DNA of 60,406 nucleotides. Source: Heterotrichella gracilis. Lineage: Eukaryota > Sar > Xanthophyceae > Tribonematales > Xanthonemataceae. Each line of letters starts with the position of its first letter. Within the stretch, counting starts at the first letter, position 1. A program made the position numbers and the translations under genes. Shown piece by piece: positions 36,021 to 48,600 of the stretch. The notes below the pieces were generated by a model. The model was not told the DNA's origin, searched no databases, and saw nothing but the letters and a program-made list of their open reading frames with translations. The DNA lies in NCBI GenBank assembly GCA_032358255.1, contig JAULBX010025486.1, positions 1 through 60,406 on the forward strand, given 5' to 3'.

Positions 36021-36151
36021 GTATAGGCACATCCCAACCCTACCCTCGATACCAGCGCAACTATGTGGGAAGGACAAGGGTGATTGTTTCACGTGTGAGC
36101 TTGCCACATAGTTGCTCTGGCATTGAAGATAGGTCTGGGGTGTGCCTGTAC
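36021..36151. repeat. imperfect 50-bp inverted repeat
   Basis: Positions 36021-36070 pair, with several mismatches, to 36103-36151 across a 32-base loop. Shared ends include GTATAGGCACATCCCAACCC on the left and its near complement on the right. It could be a small foldback element or an RNA hairpin. Confidence 0.75.
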
Positions 36152-37402
36152 CTCGGTTTGGAAAGACGAGTTGGGGTCATCCCCGATGGTCCTCGGCCGA
36201 TGGCAGTGTTGCCACAGGGCATGGGTGTGTCCTGATAGTGGTTCACATGCCTTGTACCAATTTGCGTTTCCAATTTGCGTTTCCAGCTTTTGTTTTCTTG
36301 CTGTTTGACTGATTCCTCGCTTATGCACTCCTTCAGGAGTAGGCTAGCTCAGCGCTGAAATATCATTACGGATTTGAATGATCATTTTATACAGACTCAG
36401 TGGTTGAGTGTATGTGAGTTCAGCCTGTCAGGAGCTCCGACGTGCCCTCAGTGAGCCTCAGGCTGAGGGCAAGTGTACTGTTAATCATAGGCCATGGCTT
36501 TCTGTGCGTGTTTATGTTCTCCAGAGCATATAGCCTAGCCCTATGATACAAATGAATTTAGTCTAATCAATTCAGCAATTGCAGTCCTGTTGGCACTGCT
36601 TCCGGCATGGCGACACTGTGACAGCTAGCATCTGTAGACACTTTGAAATTCAGTTGACAATATTTGCTACAGTAAAGGTTGCAAGCAGACAGCATAATGA
36701 TTGCCAATCAGCAAATCTTGACAGACATTGGTCACACTTGAGTGTTTGAGGGAGGTCCCATATTAGAGGGACACTCAGTGGTCGGCAATCATTGTGGTGC
36801 ACTTGGTGGAATAATATAATTGTACTATATAGTATATTATATATATAATGTATTGTAATAATATAATATACGCGCTAAAAGGCTCCTGCCGTCGCCTGTC
36901 CCGGCCCTCGCCGGGGACCCGCGGGGGGGGACCTTCGTTTTCGTTTTGGATCCCCGCCCAAGCAAGGGGGCAGCCCGAGGCTCGTGCAGATGGGTTGACT
37001 TTTGCAAACTCATGAAACATTCATTGTACTGGACCCACCATTGGCGAAGGTGGGAATCACCAGGGCCCTCATGATAGCCTATACATACACACATGTGCGA
37101 CACCAAAACCTTGCTACACAGAAATTTTAGCATAAATGCTTCCGCACCACATAAAACGCAACTTAAGTAATGGTACTCTCAGACTGAGTTCAACTTCCGT
37201 TCCTAGCTGGCAGTGCCCATTTCTGCCCATACCAAGGCATACAAGGGACAAATACATGCGAATTCAGGCCAATAATTGGCTCAAACCTCACGACAGAAGG
37301 CAACCCGGGGACCGAACAAGAAATCCTGATTTTGGTCCCCTGGCTTTTATTCTAGACCGCCTAGTATTCTGATATTCCAAAGCCTTGTCTCCCTTTTTGT
37401 GT

Positions 37403-40400
37403 TCACAGAGCCACCGCATCCACCGAGGCAGGCGCCACCAGGGGGAGTATCCGCAACCGCGGGCTATAGGAGGAACCCACCACCTCGCAGCACACCCGAT
37501 ACTCACGCAGCGACTCAATCTGCAAGGGAGAGGGTAGGAGGAGGTTTGTTGCAGTGGGGTGCAAGACTTGCATTTGCTGGATTGAACAGATTAGCAGATG
37601 TACAGCCGAGATGACCCACACTCCCTTCCCACCACACCACATATGGAGCAGCACCCAGAAACTGGAGCAAGCATGATGCGAGGGCCTATGCAACCAGGCC
37701 ATGTGCAGAAGTACAGATCAGGGCCTGCGCATCCACCCCTGACACCCATGCACGTGCACTCCTCCACCCAGCCTTCATGCGCACTTCACCAAAGCCGAGA
37801 TACACACAGCAAACATCTCTGAGCCCACTGCGTCACACAACTACCACAGGCGGCCAGCTGCACTTGTCCACATGCAGCCTGAAACATGAGCAACCATCTT
37901 GCAAGGGCTTCTGCAACCTAGCCGTGCGCTGCAGGCAATAAAGGGCACTACTCCATCCTACATCCCTACCCCAACCTCATGCATGTGCCCAACCCCCCTC
38001 ACGTTTAACATTGGCCAATATTTTATTTACTTATTTAAAATTTTAATTTTGTCCCCACCTGTAGCGCAACCACGGCATGTGTGCGGGGCAGCAGCTCTAT
38101 GGGCTGGTTGCACCTCAGCACCACCTGCTCAACAGCCAAAACAGCCTCCGCAATCGCATCCTCACCCCCCTCACCACCACCACCGCCGCCACCCGCATCC
38201 CCCCACACCACCCCAGTACCCCCAGCACCCGCCTCCTCATCCCAAAAAGGGAGCTCGCTATCCGCGACTGGGAATTGGGAGGGGGGAGGGGGGGTGCGGG
38301 GACCGGCGGGGAGGTTTTCGGGGGTGACGAACCTGCGGGAGATGCCGGGGCCAGCTGAGGGGTCCAGGCCTAATAGGGCCCGCAGCGCGCGCCCCACAGA
38401 TGCCGCATTTGTGGATTTGATGGAGTAGACGGGGACCCCTGAGTTGGGCAGGGGCAGAATTGGGTGTGAGTGTTAGGGAGGTACAAGTGCAAAAATGTGG
38501 CAATCTGTTGCATTAATGGCATATGTAGGCATGCTGTGTGCACCAAATAGCACTTGTACTTCTCAACAATTTGGACTGGACAAAGAGGAGTACTCCAGCC
38601 ATATGACCAGCATCTGTGCCACACCTTGACGTGAACTTGCCCTACACAAGTCCGCAGTTGCGACGCATTCAGCAAACCCAAAACCCATAAACAAAACTTA
38701 GGCAAGACGCACACAATATACATGCAGCCACGGAAACCCTCCCAGAAACCCTCACCTGCAGCCCTGGCCTCCTCCCGCACCCCCGCGCCCTCCCTCACAG
38801 CCCCCCGCACCCCCAGCACAGCATCCGCCCCCCCCACCGAGCCAACCACCTCCACTGCCGCCCCCAACCCCAGCGCCCCCGCCACCTCGCCAACCCTAGC
38901 AGGGTCCAACCCCAGCGGGTAGATGCGCAGGGCGCCTGTCCCACTCGTACCCTCCCCTCCTCCCTCCCCTCGAGCTCCCTCTGCCACCCTCTCCTCCCCA
39001 GCGATGAAATCCCGCTCTTCCCTTTCCCAGGCCCCTTCCCCCTCCCCTTCTTCCTGATCGTCATCGTCTTCATCCGTGCTAGATGATTCCCCTTCATCGG
39101 ACGAGGTCGGATCGGAAGTAAGCAGATCGGATGCCGTTAAATCGGATGCGATCGGGGACTGGCGGGGCATGATGATGCCTGTCCCATCCACCACCTGGCG
39201 GGGTAGCAAGCTGGTCCCCAAGCCAGACCCTGGGCCAGGGTCTGTCCCCAGCAGGGCCAGCAGTGCTCTGGCAACGTTGGATGAGCTGGGGGACTTCATG
39301 GCATAGATGGGCAGACCTGTGAGGAGGAGGATAGGTAGACCTTGGAGGGGAATCAAGGCAGAGTTCAATCGGGATACAGTTGAATGATGTGTGACGGTGG
39401 CTCCAGGCTGTAGGAATGATACGGACTTCATTGGCATAAGCATACCAGGGGGGAACGCACCTCGAACCAGACGACACCACCAACCCAACCCCCACTCCTG
39501 CCTTGACCCGTACCGCCAGTTGTCAACCACCAGGCACCCAAACCACGCATCCGCCCTCCCGCACCAAAAAAAACCAAGGCTTCCAGAGCATGGGGTATGC
39601 CACCGCCACACCACCACCGCCACCGCCACCACCGCCGCCACCACCACCCACCTGCCGCCTTCGCCGCCGCCTTGATCCACCCCCCTGCCTTGAGCTTTGC
39701 CCTCACCGCCAGCACAGCATCAGCCTCCTGTAGACGCTCAGTCACCACCACACACCCCTCCAGGTTGAGGCCAGCAGCCACCTCGTACACCTGATGGGTG
39801 GGGGGTGGGGGGTGGGGGATGGTGGGGGTGGGGGTATGTGGGGGATGTCATCTGATGCGGATTGCAGGGGTTATAAGGGACCTTGAAGTGTGTAAGATTT
39901 GGATGTGATGCAAGCAGTGTCCTGACAGGCCTCCCTGGCACTGTATGTACAGTTATCCACTGCTATACTTGCTTTTAAGCGGGAATGCATATACATATGG
40001 TTGGTGCTGGGTGTCAATGGAAGGCGTAGGTATATGGTGCACGTATATATGTGGGGGTGATGGCGATGGGTGGTGGTGATGCGGGTGTGAGGTGACACCA
40101 TGCCTGCACACCTCCTCCCCAGGATTGCAACCCGCACCAAACTCCCTAGCCCTACATGCCCTCCCCTGCAATTCCCCCCTGCCAATTTTCTCCACCCACC
40201 CACCTTGTCAGCATCTACCGCAAACGGGAAGATGCACAGGGCGCCTTCCGCAGTGCCATCATCCCAAGCTGACATGGCGCCCGACGATGCTGACATGGCG
40301 CTGAGCTGGGATAGCGACGATGCTGACGTGGCGCTGCGCTTTGCCGCCACCTGGCCGCGATTGGCTGCCATGAGGGCTGCCAGGCTGTCTGAAGGGGGGG

Positions 40401-43400
40401 GTTTGAGGCCCAGGGGGGGTGCGTCAGGGGATTGGGAATAGGAGGTGGTGACCTGCAAGTTGGGGACCGGAGGGTTTTGAGGCCCAGTGGGGATGCATCA
40501 GGGGATTGGGAAAATGAGGTGGTGACCTGCAGGTGAGTTTAGTGCATGAGCTGCGTGGAGATGATCATATGAATCCTACCTTAAACCCCATGCATGCCGC
40601 AAGAACCCTTTATTTTTGTGAAATGCAGGCTATTAGTGCATAGCATTTGTAGCTACACATGCCCAGCTGGTGAAGTAGGCAAGCCCTGTGAGCACTCTTC
40701 ACACGAATACAAGCACTACAAATTAATGATGAAAGCCCGCCGCAGTCCGAACACCACCCACCACGAGATCCCCATCACATCTTACCTCCCCGTCTGCCCC
40801 CCGCATGCGCACATCCCCCCTGGGCTCCCCCCCTGCCAGCACCACATCCACAGCCTCCCCCACATCCACGTGCACCACCCACTCGTCCCGCCCCACCATC
40901 TCCACCGCAGTGTCAAAAGTGGGGGGGGCGGCGCGCTCCAGGACCGACTTCTGCACTCCCCGCCGTTTGGCCTCCTCATCCCCGAGCGTCACGCTGGTGA
41001 TCCCCCCAATGAGGTCAGACAGGGATGGGTTCTTCATCACGTTCTCCAGCTCATTGCCTGCAATACAGGGTTCAAGAGATGTGACGTTTTTAAGCGCATT
41101 GCATCCATTGGAGTACTTGGGGTTGCGAGCATATACGAGCAATTGTACAATTGTACACACACACACACACACACACATAAAACGGGCGTCCAAACCAAAT
41201 ATATCGCAAACATACGGATGTGGCATAAGCCGATGCCTGGTTTAGCACGTTATCATTCATTGTGCAGGGTTTGGTTGAGCCTATTGTAACAGTCTCAAGT
41301 TCCATGCTTCTTCTAACCCACCCCGCCGCCGCCCCCGCCCCCGCCTCCCTCACCACCCACCATGTGCCGTGGCCCCACCCCATGAGCTGCACCTCCCTCT
41401 GCACAATGGTGCTGTCTCACTGCCATTGCCACCCCTCATCTATTACACTACCCCTTGCACACACCAAGTACTTACACCCCAACCACACACACCCAGCCAC
41501 CCACCGTCTAAACACCCCCACCACCCCACCACCACCCACCATGCGCCGTGGCAATCAGCTGCACCCCCCTCTGGGCGATGGTGCGCGCCGCCAGCGCCTC
41601 GGCCTCCGTGCCTATCTCATCTATGACGATCACCTCAGGCATGTGGTTCTCAACCGCCTCAATCATCACCTTGTGCTGCTCATCGGGGTTGGACACCTGG
41701 CACCAAGCAGGGATGCAGATGAAAAAATGATTTGATTAAGATTCGAATGAAAGTAGTTGTTTTGCATTACATGGGCATTCCATCCACCTCGATCATCACC
41801 TTGTGCTGCTCATCGGGGTGGACACCTGGCAACAGGCAGGGTTGTAGATGAAAAAATAATTTGATTGAGATTCGACTGAAAGGAGTTGTTTTGCATTACA
41901 TGGGCATTCCATCCACCTCGATCATCACCTTGTGCTGCTCATCGGGGTTGGACACCTGGCACCAAGCAGGGTTGTAGATGAAAAATTGATTTAATTAAGA
42001 TTCGACTGAAAGTAGTTGTTTTGCATTACATGGGCATTCCATCCACCTCGATCATCACCTTGTGCTGCTCATCGGGGGGGACACCTGGCAACAGGCAGGA
42101 TTTATAATTTTTTTTCAGATTTATAAAAAGATATAAAGAAGTCTTGTGTAATGGGCGTTCCATCCACCTCAATCATCACCTTGTGCTGCTCCTCGGGGTG
42201 GACACCTGGCAACAGGCAGGGATGCAGATGAAAAATGACAGATAAGCAGGCAGGGTTACACGTGGAAAATAAAAAACAATCAAGTTTTGGCCACCTGGCA
42301 ACAAGCAGAATTATATAGCAAATGAACCATATTCCCTGTCACCATCTGCTGGTCCTTGGTGTCTGGCAGATAGGCTTGCAAAGTCATTAAAAGGAACATA
42401 TGAAAGCATGTTGCATGACATTTTCACCGCCCTGCATGCTATAGTAAATTTTCCACCACTCTACTCCAAACCGCTCCTCCCCCCCCTCACACACACATCC
42501 ACCACCCACCTGCATCCGCCGGGCAGCCCCCACCCCAGGATGCGGGATATCCCCATCCCCCCCAATCTCATTGGAGGTGTCCACAATAACAACCCTTTTG
42601 CGGCAGTCGCCAGCCAGGGTGCGCGCAATATCGCGGATTGCAGTGGTTTTGCCCACCCCAGGTCGCCCTGCATTGAAATTGCAGTTATTGATTACTCATG
42701 CAGCTCAACCCATGTAATCGGGCCATATGTGTGCATTGGACCAAATTACGCACGCTGCGCCCCCATGCGATCAACCATTTGTGCAACTTGCACCCGATTG
42801 CTCAAACCAGGGGAGATGCCACATAATCCAGGAAGGGGTTTACCCGTCCTAACCAAACTAGGTGCAACCCCCTGGTGTTACATGCTCATTCGGGAGCTCA
42901 GCTGAAAGTAATGCAAAGACCAATTGCCCCTCCACGATCACATCCAAAGCCAATTAACAATGATCCAAGATGATCACATCCCCATCACCGGCCTCAACTC
43001 ACCCAGCAGCAGCACCGACCGCCCCTCCATGATTATGTCCAAAGCCAATTAACAATTATCAATAATGATCCAAAATGATCACAACAACTCACCCAGCAGC
43101 AGCACCGACCGCCCCTCCATGATTATGTCCAGGATCATTCCCGCCGAGCCAGGGATCGACCTCCCCACCCTGCACGTGAGCCCAACCACCTTGCCATTGC
43201 GGCTGCGAATGGCGCTCACCCGGTGGAGGGTGCGGTCAATGCCCGCGCGGTTGTCCCCGCCAAAATCACCAACCTGCAATAAAAACATATTTTTAAAGAA
43301 AATAGGATACTCACCGCGCGGTTGTCACCACCCGTGCTAAAAATTGTGTGACTTGATTATGCCCCACTGGCCCCACATTTACTAACACACAGCTTGAACA

Positions 43401-44977
43401 AGTTTCTTGGAAGAACCATCATATCAGCTCCGAATTCCTTGTAATAGCTCTAACAACGACTTGTTGGAAAGTATGAAGGGTCATGCTTTGCTTGACATGA
43501 AATACTTTAGTTTGCTGGTATACTCATGAGGTGTTGTGCTGCGCCTGACCTGGGAGGGTGCAGATAAACAAAATTTAATAAACAAAATTTAATACATGCG
43601 ATCGTCCCCACGAGGCTTTCCACCTGCATGTTATCTCAGAAGCATTGTTGCTGCTGTGAACATGTGAGGGTGGTGTGCGCCTCACCTGGGAGGTTGCAAA
43701 CTCGATGTCTGCTTCGGTGACTGGGCTTGGGGACAGCTTGCAGTCCCCAGAGGGGAAGCGCGCCAGGGGGGGCCTGCCCAGATCCATGACCACCTCTATG
43801 ACCTGCATTAAATAGGACAGCATTCAATTTAGGGGGTGAAGTGCCGATATCTGGCATGCCAGGGCGTGCACCCCAAGGGTTTAGGATTAAGGGTTTAGGG
43901 TCACTCAGGGAGCTTTGTGTTGAAGGGAGCATAAAGTGGTGCAAACAGAACATTGCCAGACGATATATATTTGATACTCTGGCAGTCTTGGGCCTTAAAC
44001 CCCAAAGCATGGCTAGGCTGCTGACAGTAATCGGTACCTCCTTACCCGGGCATGATGGAGTGCATCATACATTGCAGTGGGTTATTTATTACCATGCAAT
44101 CCAGAAGTGCAGCCGCAATAGCGTCCAAACTAGATATTTCAAAGCGTTCCTGACATTCTTTATAGCGGTTGCTGCCACTGTGCGATCTGGCGTCGTGCTA
44201 GGTCAGGGCATTGGCCATGCCTATTGGGTGTGTGCTACCATCACATTGGTTGTTGCTTTGACGAGCCCTAAGTTACAGGACAGCACTATCAAGAATAGCA
44301 AAACATTTTGGGCCAGTCAACCTGCAGTGCAAAGGCTTTGCGCTTGAAAGGAGTGCCACCTACGTGGGCATAGCGAGAATGCCAGGCTTGGCATGTGTGG
44401 CTAGAATTGACGCCAGGGCACCAAGCACTGCCATTGCGATACGCATACACACGTTAGTGCACTCCTATCCAATCAGTAATTGAAAAACCACGAAAATCAC
44501 AATTGCTTGCGTGATGAGGGGGTATATTCCCCCGTGGCATGCAATGCCTTCAATGCCCTCGCCAAGCCAATGCATCCATCAACACCGCCCTGCCACACCC
44601 GTTTGTACCTGGGTAAACTCTGGGTGCTGCTCCAACGCAGCTTTCACCTCCAACGGAAGCAACCCAACGAGCTTAACCAGCTCCTCGAAATGCCTGTGCT
44701 GCAGCTCTGGCGATGCCACCTCGTCTGCACTGGCCATGCCTCCGAGAGGGGTGGTGACTGCATTGTGGGCGCTGCCGTCCGCCGTGCTTTGCGTGTAGAC
44801 GCCGCTCCGCCGGTGCACCAGCTTCTGGGGTTTGGAGAGCTGATGCGACGCAAGTGCCAGGCTCGGTGCGGGGTCGATAGTTTCTGCTCGGCAGGGCGTG
44901 GACCGTGTGTGGAGGGAGGGGCCACGGTGTCCCAACCCCTGCCTCCCCAACCCACGACCGGGCTTTGGGAGGTTCAT
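37403..44977 (-). CDS. ycf45/SpoIIIAA-like AAA ATPase, probably plastid
   Basis: Eleven exons, all in phase: 44977-44609, 43802-43686, 43273-43093, 42667-42510, 41696-41540, 41057-40786, 40452-40204, 39790-39652, 39316-38756, 38438-38059 and 37519-37403, giving 899 residues. The N-terminus (Arg/Ser/Thr-rich) looks like a transit peptide. Then the ycf45 signature: [41 protein letters not shown]; Walker [10 protein letters not shown] (223-231); [20 protein letters not shown]; Walker [11 protein letters not shown] (297-306); [14 protein letters not shown]; and the [17 protein letters not shown] block. The C-terminus has two copies of a unit with ADAVLAVR or ADAVLGVR followed by PIYAMKS or PVYSIKS and a Leu-rich helix, separated by a Ser/Asp/Glu-rich linker. 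It closes with PIELLPR and RLRILPL as in the family. ycf45 is plastid-encoded in some algae; nuclear plant homologues are needed for plastid development. Confidence 0.93.
40444..40545. repeat. copy of ATPase exon 7 5' end with acceptor
   Basis: The acceptor and start of exon 7 (about 40385-40456) has a copy at 40460-40535 just upstream in transcription. Both read VTTS-SQSPDA-PLGLK; the copy keeps an acceptor CCTGCAG and then loses the frame. The two acceptors compete for the same donor and would change only the N-terminal part of the exon. Confidence 0.85.
41155..41176. repeat. AC dinucleotide microsatellite
   Basis: Eleven AC units in a row within an intron of the ATPase gene, preceded by the palindromic CAATTGTACAATTG. 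Confidence 0.95.
41342..41385. repeat. copy of ATPase exon 5 3' end
   Basis: The exon 5 end with donor at 41531-41570 (CACCACCCACCATGCGCCGTGG on plus) is echoed at 41345-41385 (CACCACCCACCATGTGCCGTGG), downstream in the next intron. The copy keeps a donor-like CATG|GTGGGTGG on the minus strand. Confidence 0.8.
41655..42245. repeat. five-copy array of ATPase exon 5 5' end with acceptor
   Basis: Units of about 130 bases start near 41661, 41791, 41920, 42050 and 42171. Each carries ATCATCACCTTGTGCTGCT, then the acceptor region GGACACCTGGCA, then shared intron sequence (GATTCGACTGAAAG, TTGCATTACATGGGCATTCC). The unit at 41661 is the true exon edge ([13 protein letters not shown]). The others sit upstream in intron 4. 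Copy 41920 keeps the frame at the acceptor; copies 41791, 42050 and 42171 differ by short deletions that shift it. Confidence 0.92.
42925..43135. repeat. three copies of ATPase exon 3 3' end with donor
   Basis: The end of exon 3 with its donor (43085-43130) is repeated at 43005-43045 nearly unchanged (ACTCACCCAGCAGCAGCACCG on plus) and more weakly at 42928-42955. Both copies lie downstream in intron 3. The intact donor in the 43005 copy could be used only if an acceptor were recruited upstream. Confidence 0.8.
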
Positions 44978-45608
44978 GCTGCTCGAAATAAACGCAAACA
45001 CACGACTGGTTGCTTCTTCAATGGGCTATCGCCAAGTGGGTTTGGCTTCGAACCAGTCGAAAAGGTGTGTGGCTAGCGAATGCTCTCCTGGGTTATGCTG
45101 AGTGGCTATGCCCCTCTAGTGCTCCAAAAAGTGCCATGGTTTTACCACAGACTCACCAATGACACCAGGGAATGGCTGAGTGTAGCAGGTGCTTGTTACT
45201 GTCGTTTCCTGCCTTGGCGTTTGCAGTGAGACCCTTGCTCCAAACCAGACACACATTTTTGCAAAAATGCATGCAACGATTTATTCAAATGCATTTTGTA
45301 GGGTTTACTGGATACCCTAAACTTTAGACCTCGAAAAATACCTTTTTTTGTGAAAATGACGCCTATTTCTTCATGAGTCATAGGATGAACCAAAGCCTGT
45401 GAGATAAAGCATAAAACAGCCCCCATTTGACGAGGTGCTGTATGCACGTTCTGTAACTTGGGACCTGAGTTTGTGCAGCGTTGTTGCAGTCCTCTCATTG
45501 CCAAGCGCAACATCCAAACTCTGGTCGAAGGTTTGGTTCCTGAGAGCGGTGCCAACCATGACCACCACCACTTGGTGTTTCTGGACTTATTGTTGATGAA
45601 GTGAAGTT
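44978..45608. promoter_or_regulatory. divergent promoter region, ATPase and giant gene
   Basis: The ATPase start (44977, minus) and the giant gene start (45609, plus) are only 631 bases apart. Promoters and 5' leaders of both must lie here. No core promoter motif could be identified with confidence. Confidence 0.5.
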
Positions 45609-48600
45609 ATGGCGGGACTGTGGAGACCGAGGGCCGGGCTGGAAGCCGAGGTATATGCATGCATTGTGCACATGCATGCATGGCTGTGTGTAGAGGGTCC
45701 GGCAGTCCCATGCTGCGGAGCTGGTGGGATATGACGCTCCCTGTGCAAAACTTATAATGCTTCTACAGGCTCGTGTGTGTAGTAGTGCGTCTTGGTTCCT
45801 CGCATCACGCTTAGCATGGTGACACCCACACGGCACAGCTCGCCAAGACAGTCACCCACCACCCTCCTTGGACTTTGGCCATTGTTAACTTTTTCCTGTA
45901 GCTTTGACAAAGCCCTTGGTCGTTTTACAGCAGTGTAGCAACAGTCCTTTCCCCCTTAGCACCGACTTGTACCAGCCTACACCACCCCTGTACCACCACC
46001 ACCTCGCCCCAAGTATGAAACTGCCGGCTTGTTAGCCTCTACCACTTGTTTTATCTATACACCAAACGTGGCATACCTCGTCAGGTTCAGCACGCGTACT
46101 CTCTCACACATGCACCTTGGTGGCGTTAGCAGCAGCGGGATGGGGCGTTGGTAGAAAGTGTGCAACAAGCGCCCCCGTAATTAACTAAGAAACCTGCTAC
46201 TTGCGTTCAGCAATTCAGCCACATAAGCTGGTCTGGTTAGCACCCCATACCCCAATGGACAAGCTGCGAGTTTCCCCACAGCGACCCACTTCCCACACAC
46301 CTCCCTTCAAACTCCGCCTACCATACCCGCCCTGCCCACCCCTGCTGACGTCCCCTCACTGTTTTCCACCCCTTGCTCGCAGCTCCGCGAGGACGATGAG
46401 GGGTTCAAGGATTGCTTCTTCGAGGTCACGGTGCTGAAAGTGCGGGGGGAGAAATGCACCGTGCGCTTCCACATGGTAGGGTTTTAGGGCAAGTATGTGT
46501 TTGTAGGGTTTTTGAAATATGATAGGGGTTTGGAACGTGGGAATTTAATAGCGTGTGTGCACATAAAGTGCATATAACACATTATGCATCCTGTAACATA
46601 CTCTTCATCCATCCAGTGGCCGCCCACTCCTTATGCCCAGACCAATGGGTCCCGCTGTACCCCTCCCCCTACCTACAGTGGTTGGTTGTTTAGTTACATG
46701 CATTCCAGCAGTACAGCAAGGTTAGCAGTCAGTCTTGCACATGTGGTCCCAAGCAGTCCGGTCCTGGCACGGGGTAATGCACAGCTGATCTTGCCCGATT
46801 GAGGTCTTGCTATTCCCCAAGGGGTGAACACCTCAATAAATTAGGTCAATGCCCTGCTTGGCAGCCTTGTACCGCCTCGTAGCCTCTCCAAATTTGGCCC
46901 AAATGCCTGCAGATGACTGAAACTGAGGACGTGGATTCGCCCCCCTTGGTGGAAGTCAAGGCGCCCTCCCTCCTGCGACCCCCTGCTCCTGATGATTCGC
47001 GCGACATCCCCCTTGGGGACCGGGTGGTGGGGGAGGCGGTGGAGTGTCTGTACGATGGGGGGTGGTGGCTCGGGCATGTGCGCACCACCCATGACGACCA
47101 CTTGACCATCAAGTTTGTGGGTAAGGCGCAATGGGGTGGTTGGGGCTTGTTGGATGGATGTGTGACACTCACATGCATCTGTGAAGCTGCGGTCGGGTGG
47201 TTGGATTGGTTTGGATCGGCGTAATGCATGGCGATTGCGTGAGGATGAAGCTCGTTGATGACTGGGAGGTTGGATCACTTAGATAAGCAGAGTATGTTGG
47301 TGTGGTGCATGGGGGTTCTGTGGGGCTGCAAGGGGTGTGGGAACATGGCAGGGTTTTTTAGCGGGTCACGCCTGTGCTCATGGTATATTGAAAGCCTTGC
47401 CATGCTTATGAACCCTTAGTCAGGAAGTGCCAATGGGCGTTCATCCAATTATGATCAGCAAAGTCTACCCGTCCATATCATGTAAATCTGAAAGCTATAT
47501 TTAACATTTTTGAATAATATTGAATAATTATTGGATTCATAATTCAATCCAATTATGAAAGCTCTTCATTGCGCTTTCACACTGATGACTTGCACCCCGC
47601 TTCAACCATTCCACAAACGCGCATGCACAGCTGCTGACACACACCCACACACAGCTGAGTCAATCGGTGCTCTTCTGCCTGAGATCAATAACATGGTTTT
47701 CCCCCTTCTCACTGGCGTTTCATTAGCTGCTGACCCATCTTCCTCCCCCTCCCAGCTGAATCCGCAGACACCACTGTCTACCCCATTGGCGACATGCGCA
47801 ACCGCGAAGACCCTCATGACAAGACGAAAACCCTACCGCTGGAGGAGGAGAAGCGCATCCGGTGGGTGTTTACCCTAACCAATACCCATTACCCTAGCGA
47901 CAGCGGGGAAACCTTACCGTAGAGGAAGAGGAGCTGTGCATTTGTTGCTTGGACCACGCAGAACCCTGAAATTTTCAGTCCTACTGCCCTAAAATAGTTG
48001 CTGGCGTACACCTGCTGACATGCGTTCCAGCACTAGAGCCAGATTAACAGTCTGTCCTACGTGTCCTTGTGCCAACCACCCCTATCCTGGCACTGTATAT
48101 ACCATCTCTGCACTGGCAGGGTCAATGCAATTAAACTACAACGCTGTTTTCAGGATTGCAGGAATGACCCCTGACCATGGGGTTTTTCTTCCCCCTTTTT
48201 GCAGGTCTGCGAAGAGGTGGAGGGATCCCCCGGGAGATTGGCGCCCCATCCCCAAACTGAAGGACATGGATGCGACTTTTCGGGATTTCAGGTCCAAGCC
48301 GCAGCCCCTGCCGAAAGTGAAGACCTCGGTGCACAATGTGAGGAGGGTTTTTCAGTCATCTTTGAGGAGGGTTCTTGTGGCTTTGAATAGGGTTTCTGTC
48401 TGCTGAAGAGGGGCTCTGCCTTGAGTAAGGATTTGCCTTTCTTGGGGAGTATGGTGTGTGGCTGAGGAGGATATTGAGGCGGCCTTTTGTGTCACAGATA
48501 CCCTGGGTAGAGTGTTTGTGCCAGTACGGTAGAAAGTTTTGCCTCTCGGGTAGGGTTTTGCCCCCTGAGGGAGGGTAATTGCACTGTGCTCAAAGGGTGT

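Larger units (their letters stand above)
33549..37402. other. intergenic region, oxygenase to ATPase
   Basis: The oxygenase and the ATPase converge here over 3.9 kb. No supported gene is seen; the longest frames (up to 128 codons) lack domains. It holds a 35-bp-arm foldback (35538-35625), a weaker foldback (36021-36151), a tandem copy of about 30 bases (35164-35194 and 35215-35245) and an AT-rich stretch (36815-36870) next to a GC-rich block at 36880-36980. Confidence 0.5.

Noticed and set aside
38370..39680. One continuous 436-codon minus-strand frame as a separate gene
   Set aside because: Only its central part (38756-39316) is an exon of the ATPase; its ends are intron sequence that happens to stay open.
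41655..42245. CRISPR array from regularly spaced repeats
   Set aside because: The repeats are about 130 bases, contain coding sequence of exon 5 and a splice acceptor, and lie in a eukaryotic intron.
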